From positions 1 through 36,056 of the forward strand of contig JAFGOM010000037.1 in the NCBI GenBank assembly GCA_016926505.1: a stretch of DNA of 36,056 nucleotides, given 5' to 3'. The DNA is from Methanospirillaceae archaeon (lineage in GTDB: Archaea; Halobacteriota; Methanomicrobia; Methanomicrobiales; Methanospirillaceae). The position numbers were made by a program, and so were the translations under genes. Of the stretch, positions 1 to 8,609 are shown one piece after another. The notes beneath the pieces are model-generated. The model did not search any database, was not told where the DNA came from, and worked only from the letters and a program-made list of their open reading frames with translations. Positions within the stretch are counted from its first letter, which is position 1. Every line of letters begins with the position of its first letter.

Positions 1-2706
1 CTGGACAGAACCGGTAGCGGGAAGGGGAATTTCCGTTCCGGGAGGCATGGTATCTCTTCCGGTATCGTCATCCTTTCCGGGACCCGGCATAACATCGATC
101 TGGTAATGTTTCCTGATAACCTGGAGAACCTTCTCAGAATCTGCCCACCGCTGATCAAGCTGGGTTACCATCAGATCGATGTTGTTCACCTGTGTCCGGA
201 TCTGATCAACAGCCGCACTCTCCCCAATCATATCTGCATAGACCGTGATGATGGTCAGCGGGTTCCGGATACCGTCATTGAGGATGGCAAGTTGAGCCAG
301 ATTTTTCTGGATCTGTGCGATTGCTTCTTCATTCGCACGCTCAAGCCTCCTTTGTTCGGTAATATCCCTGCCCTGTGCAATGGTGGCAACCGGAACCTCC
401 CCGGCTTTGTCATACAGGGTCGCAGAGTTCCAGATTACCGTCTTTAGCGAACCATCCCGGTGCTGGATATCGAGTTCGACGGTCTCCCACCTGACTCCGT
501 CAAGCGTTGTCTGTAACAGCCGCAGGGTATGATCTGCCTTGTCAGGAGGGATGAGAATTGAGAGCGGTTTTCCGAGAACTTCTTCTTTAGAGCGCCCGAC
601 CAGCAGTTCAAACGCATGGTTTACCCGGGTAATCTGAAATGACGGATCCCAGATAATAATGGGTACATTGGCAATAGAGATGAGACTCTCAAGAAACGAG
701 GTGGTCTCCTGAGCCTTTTGCTCCTGCAGGATCAGTCTTTCCATACTCAGCCTGAGCTCGGCATCGGTTGCTGCCAACTGCCCATATGCTGCAGAAAGTT
801 CATCGTTCGCCCGGATTAGATCCTCATGAGCCTTCTTTTGTTCAGATATATCCCTGATGATCCCGACTACGCCGAGGATGGTTCCGGTATCGTCACGGTA
901 AAAGGTGCTGGTTGAACTGACAGGAAACACACTCCGGTCTTTTTTGTAAACCTGGGCTTCGTAATCAACAACCCGTCCCTCTTCCCGTATCTTCCTGATA
1001 AATTCACTTCTCTTCTCCGGCTCTACCCAGAATGTATCGATCGGCGTACCCAGTAACTCGTCCGGTGAGTCATATCCGAATATCCTGGCAGCAGAATCAC
1101 TTACCTCAATAAGAGTTCCTTCCAGATCGGTCCGGTAATAAATATCCTCGAGATTTTCAATAACATCCCGGTAATTTTGTTCACTCCTGCGCAGTGCATC
1201 TTCAGCCTTCTCCCGTTCGCTGATAACCCGTGCCTGAAGGAGATTTTTGTAGGCAAGTTTCGAGAGATGATTTGCATAGCTGTACATGACTTTTGCCACT
1301 GCCCTGAATGCATCAGAGGACAGGGAAGGAACGTCACGAAATGCCGGGAGGATTACCTCTTCATCTACGCCGATCGTTTTCGCATAGGATCGCATCGCCT
1401 CTTCTGTCTGTTCTTCGTTCCGTACCTGACCGATAAGCCAGCTCGCAACATGCCGGTTGCCAACGACAATAGCGGCTCCTGCACCCCATAATCCCCCGGA
1501 GAGGCATCTCTGAACAAGGGGACCGTCAAAAGACGGTTTTCCAAGAGCTGCATCTGATGCACTGCAGTTCTTCTGCCCGATCCCGGTATTCCTGATGATA
1601 CTGCACAGGCGGGTAAACCCGGCCGGCCTTGTGATCGGTGTCCCGTCAGGGCGGGTGATAAGGGATGCGACACCGGTCGCCTCTGAAAATTCGTCTAAGA
1701 TACGCTGTATCTCATTGATATCAAAGAGATCCTCGAAAGAAACATCAGTGTCATCGGGAGGTATCGTACGAGCACCAGGCGGTCTCTCTCGTGATTCTTC
1801 CTCCTGTTTTATACTCGTGATATCATGAACAACCCCGATTACCGTCATCGGGGATTTTTCCGTTCCGCCCTTTGTATGTGCAATGCAATGGAGCACACAG
1901 GGAGCAGATCCGTCAGCAGGATGTATCAGAAACCCGGTATCAATTCTTTCGTTTCCGGCGATACCATCTGATATTTCCTGCAGAATACGGTCACTGTCAG
2001 GGATGCATGCTGCTATCTCTTCTATCCGGTACTCCCTCGCAACCGGCTTAAACCCAAAGATTCGTGATGCTCCCGGGGAACCCCGGAGATTGCCGGTCAC
2101 CGGGTCATAGACAAAGCAACCGGTTCTGCCAATCTCTTCTGCAAGAAGAAGACACTCCTGAATCTCCGGACCAGGTACATTTTCTGTCAGCCGTCTGCAG
2201 GAACCGGGTGCCGGAAGAGCACCGGGTGTTTTTTGTGTCCTTCTTTCTTCCCGTGCTGCCTGTACCTGCTCTGCCAGTCTGGGGATCAGGGAGCGGGAGG
2301 GATCACTTTTGGTTACCGAAAACGCTACAATAAAATCCTGTTCTGCAGAGAAAAGTTCTCCTGTTCCGGTTCCGATACAGATAACCGGAGTTTTGTCTCC
2401 ACTCTCAGATAGAAATGCAAACCAGCCGGCAGATTTGAGATCACCGATCCTTTTGTCATAGATGATGAGATCAAAAGAATGAGCAGAGAGAAGAACGGAT
2501 GCTTCTTCTCCGTCTGCTGCCCTCCTGACCATGTAACCGGAAAAGGTGGCAATATAATCACTTATCAGGTCAGGAAAAAGCACAACGTCTCCGATACAAA
2601 GAACAGACAGGTAGGTTTCACAAAACTCAATCGGGGTGGATAAACGGGAGACGCCGCTACCGGTGTTTGTATCATTCCCTTCTCTTCCGGTATCTTTCTT
2701 TATCAT
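1..2706 (-). CDS. PocR/multi-PAS sensory protein with a degenerate histidine-kinase H-box (3' end outside window)
   Basis: The minus frame is open for 902 codons from ATG at 2706 to the window edge, so the C-terminus is not seen. Domain order by my translation: a receiver-like domain (about 17-130, keeping Asp in IIYDKRI but lacking the usual acidic pair), a PAS domain (about 190-305), a PocR ligand-sensing domain (about 325-485, with an NCSASD cysteine motif), PAS (about 505-620), a short coiled coil, PAS (about 665-790), then an H-box-like helix near 806-820 reading LNDGIRNPLTII. A true HisKA H-box has His where this has Asp811, and no ATPase domain follows within the remaining 90 residues. 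It is therefore probably a cytosolic sensor without autokinase activity. No other in-frame start lies between 2706 and an upstream stop at 2754. The ATG overlaps the stop of a small ORF upstream (ATGA), suggesting coupling. Ligand and partner are unknown. Confidence 0.85.
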   Translation of the reverse strand, partial: MIKKDTGREGNDTNTGSGVSRLSTPIEFCETYLSVLCIGDVVLFPDLISDYIATFSGYMVRRAADGEEASVLLSAHSFDLIIYDKRIGDLKSAGWFAFLSESGDKTPVICIGTGTGELFSAEQDFIVAFSVTKSDPSRSLIPRLAEQVQAAREERRTQKTPGALPAPGSCRRLTENVPGPEIQECLLLAEEIGRTGCFVYDPVTGNLRGSPGASRIFGFKPVAREYRIEEIAACIPDSDRILQEISDGIAGNERIDTGFLIHPADGSAPCVLHCIAHTKGGTEKSPMTVIGVVHDITSIKQEEESRERPPGARTIPPDDTDVSFEDLFDINEIQRILDEFSEATGVASLITRPDGTPITRPAGFTRLCSIIRNTGIGQKNCSASDAALGKPSFDGPLVQRCLSGGLWGAGAAIVVGNRHVASWLIGQVRNEEQTEEAMRSYAKTIGVDEEVILPAFRDVPSLSSDAFRAVAKVMYSYANHLSKLAYKNLLQARVISEREKAEDALRRSEQNYRDVIENLEDIYYRTDLEGTLIEVSDSAARIFGYDSPDELLGTPIDTFWVEPEKRSEFIRKIREEGRVVDYEAQVYKKDRSVFPVSSTSTFYRDDTGTILGVVGIIRDISEQKKAHEDLIRANDELSAAYGQLAATDAELRLSMERLILQEQKAQETTSFLESLISIANVPIIIWDPSFQITRVNHAFELLVGRSKEEVLGKPLSILIPPDKADHTLRLLQTTLDGVRWETVELDIQHRDGSLKTVIWNSATLYDKAGEVPVATIAQGRDITEQRRLERANEEAIAQIQKNLAQLAILNDGIRNPLTIITVYADMIGESAAVDQIRTQVNNIDLMVTQLDQRWADSEKVLQVIRKHYQIDVMPGPGKDDDTGRDTMPPGTEIPLPATGSVQ

Positions 2707-2837
2707 CTCATCATCATCCCGAAAGGTACGTGCACGTTTGTCCGATCCTCTTTAGGAACAGGGAAGAGGCACCTTGTACCTGCTTCTTTAGCCAGGAGAT
2801 CCTTAAAACCTCTGAATAGATGAGATCCAGCCATCAT
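2703..2837 (-). CDS. Putative 44-aa protein translationally coupled to the PocR/PAS gene
   Basis: A minus-strand ORF of 44 codons begins with two ATG codons (2837 and 2834) and ends in a TGA that overlaps the ATG of the downstream sensor gene in the 4-base ATGA arrangement typical of coupled genes. The peptide begins MMAGSHLFRGFKDLLAKEAG and ends in FGMMMR; it has no signal peptide or membrane segment. A GGGT lies 6 bases before the first ATG as a weak ribosome site. I recognise no family. The exact overlap is the main support; an untranslated leader is the alternative. Confidence 0.45.
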   Translation of the reverse strand: MMAGSHLFRGFKDLLAKEAGTRCLFPVPKEDRTNVHVPFGMMMR

Positions 2838-3049
2838 CTGATACCCACAGGAATATCGGTTCTTTTACGAGACAGAGCACCTGAATGGCAGGATATTTCA
2901 TATGCAGGGGATATTTCAGGAGTCCCTCTGTCAAGAAACTGATAAATGTAATCTCCTCTCTTTCTAGATAGTAGTTTCCCTATAAAAATTGCAGGTTATC
3001 AGAAAAGAATTGGGTCTTTCTCACGATAGAAGAAGAATTGAGAGAGAAA
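2838..3049 (-). promoter_or_regulatory. Intergenic region with candidate TATA box for the sensor gene
   Basis: The space between the DUF1015 stop and the small ORF holds no further convincing ORF. Reading the minus strand, TTTTTATAG at about 2980-2988 is the best TATA-like element and would put a start near 2957, giving a leader of over 100 bases. Pyrimidine-rich sequence just downstream of the DUF1015 stop (3010-3049, minus) may act as its terminator. Both assignments rest on sequence appearance only. Confidence 0.3.
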
Positions 3050-4309
3050 TCACGAGATCTTATGAATAAGAAGCCCGCTCAGGAGTTTTGGTTCAAACCA
3101 TGTTGACTTCGGTGGCATGACACAACCTGCATCTGCTATTGCAAAGACAGTGGTAACACTGACCGGCTGCATCGCAATCGCTGCCATATATTCCCTGCTG
3201 TCAACCCGTGCCATCAGGTCGGCAAGAGGACGGGCACCTCCCAGGTACTGAAGCCGGGGATCTTTTCGCGGGTCTTTTATTCCAAGGAGCGGGGTAAGAA
3301 CATGATCCTGCAGGTAACTCACATCAAGTCCGCTGATGGTATCAGCATCCGGGTCCCGTTCCCGTGCACACTCATACCACTGGCCATCCAGATACAGATG
3401 AAGAATATGATGAGTGCAGGGATCTGCACAGGGTTGTATGAGATACGCCTGCCCGTCTGCCTGATGATACGGGGATACCGCAAAGAACCGGGAGAGAGCG
3501 GAAAGGAACGATTCAGGATTAAATTCGCCCAAATCTGATAGCAGACGGGAATAACCGTGAACCCGTACCTCGTTATCAGCAAATAAAACCCCGAGGAAAC
3601 GGCCAGTCTCTTCCGGTACCGGTTTCTCTGCTGATCTCTTCTCGAATACATTCACTGCCGATTTTGCACGGTGATGACCATCGGCAATATAAAGTTCCGG
3701 TACATTCGAAAAGAGTGTCTCAAGCCGGTTTAAGATGACAGAATCAGTAATCTGATATATCTGGTGAACAGAACCCCCGGATCCGGATACCTCGATATCA
3801 GGGGTCAGGGCATCCCTGATAACCGCAGCGATGATGTCGGTGACCTCTGGTATCTCCCGGTAAAGAAGGACAACCGGGCCGGTATTTGCATTGACCGTAT
3901 CGATATGCCGGGTCCGATCCTCCTCTTTCTCATACCTGGTAAGTTCATGACGCCTGATAGCACCGGATACATAATCACTGACACTGCAACAGCAACACAT
4001 ACCGGTATAGATCTCGTCACCCATCATGACACGGTAGAGATAGATTCCGGGAACGGTATCACTCACGAAAAGACCATCACTGACATACTGATCCAGTGTC
4101 TCTCCGGCCTTCCGGTAGACCTCATCTGCATAGGGGGAGATGTCAGGCATGAGGACATCAGACCGTGATATTCTCAGAAACGAGTGTGGACTTTTTGAGA
4201 TGATCTCCCGTGCCTCTTCCTCATTGACCACATCATAAGGAACTGATGCAATATCCTGTGCACGTTCCTTTGCCGGCCTCATGGCAGTAAATCGATGTAT
4301 ATGAACCAT
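3050..4309 (-). CDS. DUF1015 family protein
   Basis: A 419-residue protein of the conserved archaeal/bacterial DUF1015 (COG4198) family, full length. The N-terminus carries the family pattern RFTAMRPAKE...ASVPYDVV (residues 6-28), and the hallmark ADGHHRAKSA is at 209-218. The DGHHR loop resembles the nucleotide-binding loop of ParB/sulfiredoxin-fold proteins such as archaeal free-serine kinase, so a phosphotransfer role has been suggested by analogy; that is inference. An unusual run of four cysteines is at 105-108. The protein is soluble. The gene is divergent from the acetyltransferase gene, with a shared A+T-rich element at 4347-4358. The product's reaction is unknown. Confidence 0.85.
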   Translation of the reverse strand: MVHIHRFTAMRPAKERAQDIASVPYDVVNEEEAREIISKSPHSFLRISRSDVLMPDISPYADEVYRKAGETLDQYVSDGLFVSDTVPGIYLYRVMMGDEIYTGMCCCCSVSDYVSGAIRRHELTRYEKEEDRTRHIDTVNANTGPVVLLYREIPEVTDIIAAVIRDALTPDIEVSGSGGSVHQIYQITDSVILNRLETLFSNVPELYIADGHHRAKSAVNVFEKRSAEKPVPEETGRFLGVLFADNEVRVHGYSRLLSDLGEFNPESFLSALSRFFAVSPYHQADGQAYLIQPCADPCTHHILHLYLDGQWYECARERDPDADTISGLDVSYLQDHVLTPLLGIKDPRKDPRLQYLGGARPLADLMARVDSREYMAAIAMQPVSVTTVFAIADAGCVMPPKSTWFEPKLLSGLLIHKIS

Positions 4310-4346
4310 GTTCTTGCACCAGGCAGGATATCTTATTTCTCCTGAC

Positions 4347-4358
4347 TCTATATTATAG
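4347..4358. promoter_or_regulatory. Shared TATA-like element between DUF1015 gene and rimI
   Basis: The element TCTATATTATAG is nearly self-complementary and reads as a TATA box both ways. It lies about 40 bases before the DUF1015 ATG (4309) and about 25 bases before the rimI TTG (4382), which would make the rimI transcript essentially leaderless. No other TATA-like sequence is in the 72-base gap. Confidence 0.4.
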
Positions 4359-4381
4359 CAGAGACAAACATAAAACCTGCA

Positions 4382-4843
4382 TTGTCAGGCACACATACCA
4401 TCAGAAGGATAAAGGATTCTGATCTCAAAGGGATCCGCAGAATAGAAGACGAGGTATTCCCCGATCCCTGGGGTGATGAAGTCCTCTCCGAGACGATAGA
4501 GACATTCTCTGCCACGAGCTTTGTTGCAGAGGAACAGGGAAAAATTATCGGATTTATCATCTGCGGGATAGAGGATACCGGTGAGGAACGGTACGGGCAT
4601 ATCTGTAATCTTGCCGTGGATAACGGCTACCAAAAGAGGGGTATCGGCCGCGATCTCGTCAGGCGTGCAGAACACCAGCTCATCGTGTGTTGTGCAACAG
4701 CCTGCCAGCTCGAGGTCAGGATATCGAACAGAACTGCACAGGCATTTTACCAGAAGATCGGGTATCAGCCGGTCTTTCAGGTAGGTGCATATTATGCAAA
4801 TACCGAGGATGCGATTATCATGATGAAATGGTTCATGAAATGA
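4382..4843 (+). CDS. rimI: RimI-like GNAT N-acetyltransferase
   Basis: A 153-residue GNAT-fold acetyltransferase, usual RimI length. It would transfer acetyl from acetyl-CoA to the alpha-amino group of protein N-termini; archaeal RimI/Ard1 homologues act on many proteins. The N-terminal IRRIKDSDLKGIRRIEDEVF fits RimI, and the acetyl-CoA pyrophosphate loop QKRGIG follows ICNLAVDNGY (about 73-88). A C-terminal NRTAQAFYQKIGY is typical of the family. The start is taken as TTG at 4382: no ATG or GTG occurs in frame between the stop at 4343 and the conserved domain, and a TATA-like element 25 bases upstream suits a leaderless start. Substrate specificity cannot be read from the sequence. Confidence 0.85.
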   Translation: MSGTHTIRRIKDSDLKGIRRIEDEVFPDPWGDEVLSETIETFSATSFVAEEQGKIIGFIICGIEDTGEERYGHICNLAVDNGYQKRGIGRDLVRRAEHQLIVCCATACQLEVRISNRTAQAFYQKIGYQPVFQVGAYYANTEDAIIMMKWFMK

Positions 4844-4861
4844 TATCATCCTCTTATGGTG

Positions 4862-4885
4862 AAACCCCGGTATTATCGGGTTTTT
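4862..4885 (+). terminator. Hairpin plus T-run after rimI
   Basis: AAACCC (4862-4867) and GGGTTT (4878-4883) form a 6-bp stem with a 10-base loop, with a T5 run at its 3' side, 19 bases beyond the rimI stop. Confidence 0.45.
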
Positions 4886-4926
4886 GAAAAATTACTTACC
4901 ATTCTGATTAAAAAAAAAGGTACACG

Positions 4927-5877
4927 ATGAAGAGACATACAACCCTGTTCCTAGCCGGTCTGATTCTTATCAGTATCACCTCTCTTTTTCCGGTAGCGGC
5001 ATCAGAAGAGTCCAGTCAGATAGAAATAGTTCCGTTGCTGGCTGAACTGATACCGCATGATCTCGAGACTGCACCGGCCAGTGCACCAGAATCACCGTTC
5101 TTTGCCGGTTATTGTATAGATAATACAGGAAACCGTCCTTCCGGGACATTCCTGACACGGTTGTATCTCTCTTCTGATACGAATCTCTCAGGCAATGATA
5201 TCCTCGTCTGGGAGAAGAAAGAGGGATTTTTGTCTGTCGGCGATACCGGGTATTTCCGATACCAGGAAAATCTTCCTGACTCCATCAGACCGGGAACCTG
5301 GTACCCGGTTCTTGTTTCTGATGCAAAAAATATCGTTCCTGAGAGAGATGAGACCAATAATTGTATCATTGGAGACCCGGTTCTGATAACAAAAGAGTTC
5401 GAACGTCCTCGTGATTTTTATCTCAAAAAAATAGGGGATCTCATCATCTTTCTGACAAACGAGGAGCGTGACCAGTTCAGGATGACTCAGTTAAAACCCG
5501 ATCCCGGCCTGATGGAGATAGCACAGGACCATAGCAACGACATGGCAGAGCGGGACTACCTCAGCCACATCAATCCTGACGGTGAAAACCCGTCTGACAG
5601 GGCTCTTCGCCATGGATATACACCACGCAGGGTGACCGATGACGGAGATACCGTGCAGGGAATAGCTGAGAATATCATCAGGGTTCCCATCGGAAATACC
5701 CGTAATTATGGGTACATTGACGAGGATGATATCATCGCAATCGCTGAATTAATCCTTGATTCATGGATGCATAGCGCAGACCACCGGGAAAACATCCTCA
5801 ATCGTCATCTTGAAAAGATTGGCGTAGGTGTCTCATTTGATGAAAAGCGCTACTATGCAACCCAGAACATGATATAA
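4927..5877 (+). CDS. Exported CARDB-CAP (SCP/PR1-like) domain protein
   Basis: A 316-residue secreted protein. Residues 1-25 are a signal peptide with the cleavage-like end VAASEES. A CARDB-type adhesion/immunoglobulin-like domain spans about 45-150, ending in VPERDETNN. A CAP (SCP/PR-1/YkwD) domain covers about 170-316, with TNEERDQFRM, a DHSNDMAERDYLSHINPDG segment, GIAENI and WMHSADHRENILN, including the family's conserved His and Glu positions. CAP domains bind lipids or small molecules or act as peptidase-like modules outside the cell; the role in methanogens is unknown. The CARDB part suggests surface attachment. It ends at ATQNMI, as the fold requires, so it is complete. It stands alone between convergent neighbours. 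Confidence 0.85.
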   Translation: MKRHTTLFLAGLILISITSLFPVAASEESSQIEIVPLLAELIPHDLETAPASAPESPFFAGYCIDNTGNRPSGTFLTRLYLSSDTNLSGNDILVWEKKEGFLSVGDTGYFRYQENLPDSIRPGTWYPVLVSDAKNIVPERDETNNCIIGDPVLITKEFERPRDFYLKKIGDLIIFLTNEERDQFRMTQLKPDPGLMEIAQDHSNDMAERDYLSHINPDGENPSDRALRHGYTPRRVTDDGDTVQGIAENIIRVPIGNTRNYGYIDEDDIIAIAELILDSWMHSADHRENILNRHLEKIGVGVSFDEKRYYATQNMI

Positions 5878-5893
5878 TCAGGAAAAATGACGG

Positions 5894-5918
5894 CCGGTCA
5901 CCCCGGACAGATGACCGG
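5894..5918. terminator. Bidirectional hairpin between CARDB-CAP and chemoreceptor genes
   Basis: CCGGTCA (5894-5900) and TGACCGG (5912-5918) are perfect inverted repeats with an 11-base loop, in the short space between two convergent genes. On the minus strand a T5 run (5882-5886) follows, on the plus strand an A-run. It probably ends both transcripts, chiefly the minus one. Confidence 0.5.
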
Positions 5919-5963
5919 AAAAAAGAGAGGGTATGACGGGGAGAGAAATATTCAGGGCTCTAA

Positions 5964-8255
5964 TCAGATGGTAAAGTTGCCGATCCGCTTTATCAGGTGT
6001 TCGGTATCACCCTGTGTCTCCTGGATGGCTGCATCGATCTCTTCAACCGCTGCGTTCGTCTCCTGTGCAAGGGACGAGAGTTCCATGATGTAACTCAGGT
6101 TCTTGTTGGTTAAATCCATCCCCTTCTCGTTCATCGAGACCACAGTGGATGTCACGGTCGCCTGTTTCTCGATTGCTTTTGCGATCTCTTCCATATCGAG
6201 CGTCACCTGGTTGGCACCCTCAACCATGCTGTTTAGTGCCTGTATGGTCTCGTTCACACTCTCGACCCCTGCTGTTATCTCGGTGTTGACGGACAGGATC
6301 ACCTGGGCTGTCTTCTCACTGCTCTGCTGAATCCCGTGAATGACCTCATCGATATGATCGGTCGCCTTCCGGGCATCTGCAGCGAGATTCTTGACTTCTC
6401 CGGCAACAACCGCAAATCCCCTTCCGGCATCTCCGGCCCGTGCCGCTTCAATGGCTGCATTAAGAGCAAGGAGATTAATCTGGCCGGTGATATCATTGAT
6501 CATCTTCACGACCTTGTTAATCTCCTTTATCTGGGCATTGAGATCCTCCATGTCACGAACGGTCTCAGAGGCAATACTCTCAACTACTCCCATCCGTTCA
6601 TTCGCTTCCTTCCCCAGAACCTGTGCATCACTCCCTTTCGATGCAACATCACGTGAATGGGTCAGCACCTCCTGGCTCGTACTGAATATCTCCTCGTTTG
6701 AGGCTGATAACTCACCGATCTCATTTGTTATTGACTCAATCTGTGTCAGCAGGTTCTGACCGAGATCCGCTGATAGCTGTGCGGTCTCGGCTACCTTCTG
6801 TGAAGCCCGGGAGATGTCGTTGGATCCGACACTGATACTCTCCATACGCACCCGTACACTCTCGGTGACATTGTTTACTTCAGTAAGCGCATCAAGAAGG
6901 GCTTTTGCTGCACTATTGTAGTCCTGTTTTACCGATGCCAATGGATCATTCTCATCAATTGCAGCCTGATTCGTGAGATCACCGGATGCAAGGGTCTTGA
7001 GCACTCTCCCGAGTTCATTGGCACTACCTGAGAGGATCTCTGAACGCTCTTTTGATTCTCCAATCAGGTGTTCTATCTCCTCGGCTTTCCTCATCTCCTC
7101 GGTCATGTCCTTGTAGGTTGCCATGATACTGGAGACTTCGTTGTTCTTGTCAAGGAGGGGGATGATATCCTGTTCGATGTGATGAACACCATTGGGAAAT
7201 TCAACCGAAATATTTCCTGTTGCTGCTTTTTTCGTCTTAAGTGCCTCTTTTAAGCCGTGACCTGACTTGGCAGTAACCCGGAAATCACCGGCTTTCATCT
7301 TCATCAGATCTGTCTCACGGTAGCCGCTCATCAGAATAAAGGATTCATTGGCTTTTAAGATCTCAAGATTTAAGTTCAGGAGAAGGATCGGGAGAGGATT
7401 TTGATTAATCATCATCATCTCCTGCTGCTGGAGTTCAACGATCTTCTCCATATTCTGTTTCAGTTCAATCTCTGACTTTTTGCGTTCAGATATATCCCGG
7501 ATCGTGGCCATCACCACCGGTCCGCGAGCGAGGTTCAGCCTCACAAAGACCATCTCTGTCTCGATGAGTGTTCCGTTTTTCTGCCTGACGGCCATCTCAC
7601 AGACCTGTCTGATACCGGCAAGGGCACCCTCAAGATACCGGGACAGCCGATCGTCAGAAGATGAACCATCCGGCTGTTTTTCCGGGAGAAAATCGATGAA
7701 AGGACGGTTGATTACATCTTTTTCTTCGAGCCCGCCGGTAAGGGTGTAGAGCTGGGAATTACACTCGATGACAAGATTGTTATCAATAATCAGAATGGCA
7801 TCGTACGAAGAGTCTATCATGGAACGGAACTTCTTCTCTTCTTCGAGACGCCGTTCCACCGCGTGTTCCCGCTCCCTTCGTACTTCTGCGTCACGGATTT
7901 CACGGTCTATTGCCGGAAGAAGGCGGGTCATGTTCCCTTTAATCAGGTAATCGTGCATCCCTGCCTTCATCATCTCGACTGCTGTCTCCTCTCCTATCTC
8001 ACCGGATATTAAGATAAAAGGAATATCGAGATCCCGTTCATGGTACATCTCAAGGGCATCGTGCCCGTTAAAGTCAGGGAGAGCATAATCACAGAGGATT
8101 ACGTCCCATCCTCCTTTATCAAGCGCTTCACGATATGACTGACGAGTCTCAACCAGGGTATAATCAAGGTCAGAATACCCTTTCAGTAACTCATGCTTGA
8201 TAAGATATGCATGATCAACGTTGTCTTCCACATGAAGAACATGTAATGTCGGCAT
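5964..8255 (-). CDS. Soluble receiver-PAS-PAS methyl-accepting chemotaxis protein
   Basis: A 763-residue protein with no membrane segment. Residues 1-122 form a complete response-regulator receiver (E10/D11 acidic pair, phospho-acceptor D56 in ILCDYALP, S84, K106). Two PAS domains follow (about 137-260 and 280-395), then a HAMP-like helical stretch with LASGDL, and the chemoreceptor signalling coiled coil (about 450-763). The highly conserved hairpin tip INLLALNAAIEAARAGDAGRGF starts at about 592. The protein should sit in a cytosolic receptor array and control CheA through CheW; the receiver could let another kinase tune it. A divergent cheW gene lies next door. A TATA box TTTATATTC is at 8362-8370 (minus), leaving an 80-base leader, and a GGGGG lies 12 bases before ATG. 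Signal sensed is unknown. Confidence 0.92.
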   Translation of the reverse strand: MPTLHVLHVEDNVDHAYLIKHELLKGYSDLDYTLVETRQSYREALDKGGWDVILCDYALPDFNGHDALEMYHERDLDIPFILISGEIGEETAVEMMKAGMHDYLIKGNMTRLLPAIDREIRDAEVRREREHAVERRLEEEKKFRSMIDSSYDAILIIDNNLVIECNSQLYTLTGGLEEKDVINRPFIDFLPEKQPDGSSSDDRLSRYLEGALAGIRQVCEMAVRQKNGTLIETEMVFVRLNLARGPVVMATIRDISERKKSEIELKQNMEKIVELQQQEMMMINQNPLPILLLNLNLEILKANESFILMSGYRETDLMKMKAGDFRVTAKSGHGLKEALKTKKAATGNISVEFPNGVHHIEQDIIPLLDKNNEVSSIMATYKDMTEEMRKAEEIEHLIGESKERSEILSGSANELGRVLKTLASGDLTNQAAIDENDPLASVKQDYNSAAKALLDALTEVNNVTESVRVRMESISVGSNDISRASQKVAETAQLSADLGQNLLTQIESITNEIGELSASNEEIFSTSQEVLTHSRDVASKGSDAQVLGKEANERMGVVESIASETVRDMEDLNAQIKEINKVVKMINDITGQINLLALNAAIEAARAGDAGRGFAVVAGEVKNLAADARKATDHIDEVIHGIQQSSEKTAQVILSVNTEITAGVESVNETIQALNSMVEGANQVTLDMEEIAKAIEKQATVTSTVVSMNEKGMDLTNKNLSYIMELSSLAQETNAAVEEIDAAIQETQGDTEHLIKRIGNFTI

Positions 8256-8360
8256 TTGGTCATAACCCCCTTCTCAGTCAGAATCGGTACAAAGTCCATC
8301 TCACATCCCGCATCGGTAGTACTATCAGCATGAACTTTTGGTCTTTTTGTGCTGCTGAAA

Positions 8361-8371
8361 AGAATATAAAG
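8361..8371 (-). promoter_or_regulatory. TATA box of the chemoreceptor gene
   Basis: The minus strand reads CTTTATATTCT, a good archaeal TATA box. Transcription would start near 8338, about 83 bases before the ATG at 8255. Confidence 0.5.
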
Positions 8372-8391
8372 GAGATCTTTTGACATAATCC

Positions 8392-8412
8392 CTTAAATAT
8401 GTTGCATTTAAG
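8392..8412. promoter_or_regulatory. Perfect 7-7-7 inverted repeat upstream of the chemoreceptor promoter
   Basis: CTTAAAT and ATTTAAG are exact reverse complements separated by 7 bases (8399-8405). Centre-to-centre spacing of two DNA turns suits a dimeric regulator. It lies 21 bases upstream of the chemoreceptor TATA box. The binding protein is unknown. Confidence 0.4.
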
Positions 8413-8593
8413 AACAGAGTTTGGCTGCATCCCGCTCAAAAGGGAACCCAGGTGTCAGGAGACTGCCTTATCAATCAGAAAATGCAGTACAGAATAAGAA
8501 TGATATCACTTCATAAACAAAATTCCCGGCGATGCGAACCCCTGGTTTTTCGTATCCGAAACCGGAGGATTACTATTTGCCGGACATATACCG

Positions 8594-8609
8594 GATCAAA
8601 GCTTTGATC
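8594..8609. promoter_or_regulatory. 16-bp perfect palindrome upstream of cheW
   Basis: GATCAAAGCTTTGATC is identical to its reverse complement over 16 bases and lies 101 bases before the cheW ATG. It could be an operator or a hairpin in a cheW leader. No function is shown by the sequence alone. Confidence 0.35.

Noticed and set aside
4385-4849. Long minus-strand open frame over rimI
   Set aside because: Antisense shadow of a well-conserved acetyltransferase.
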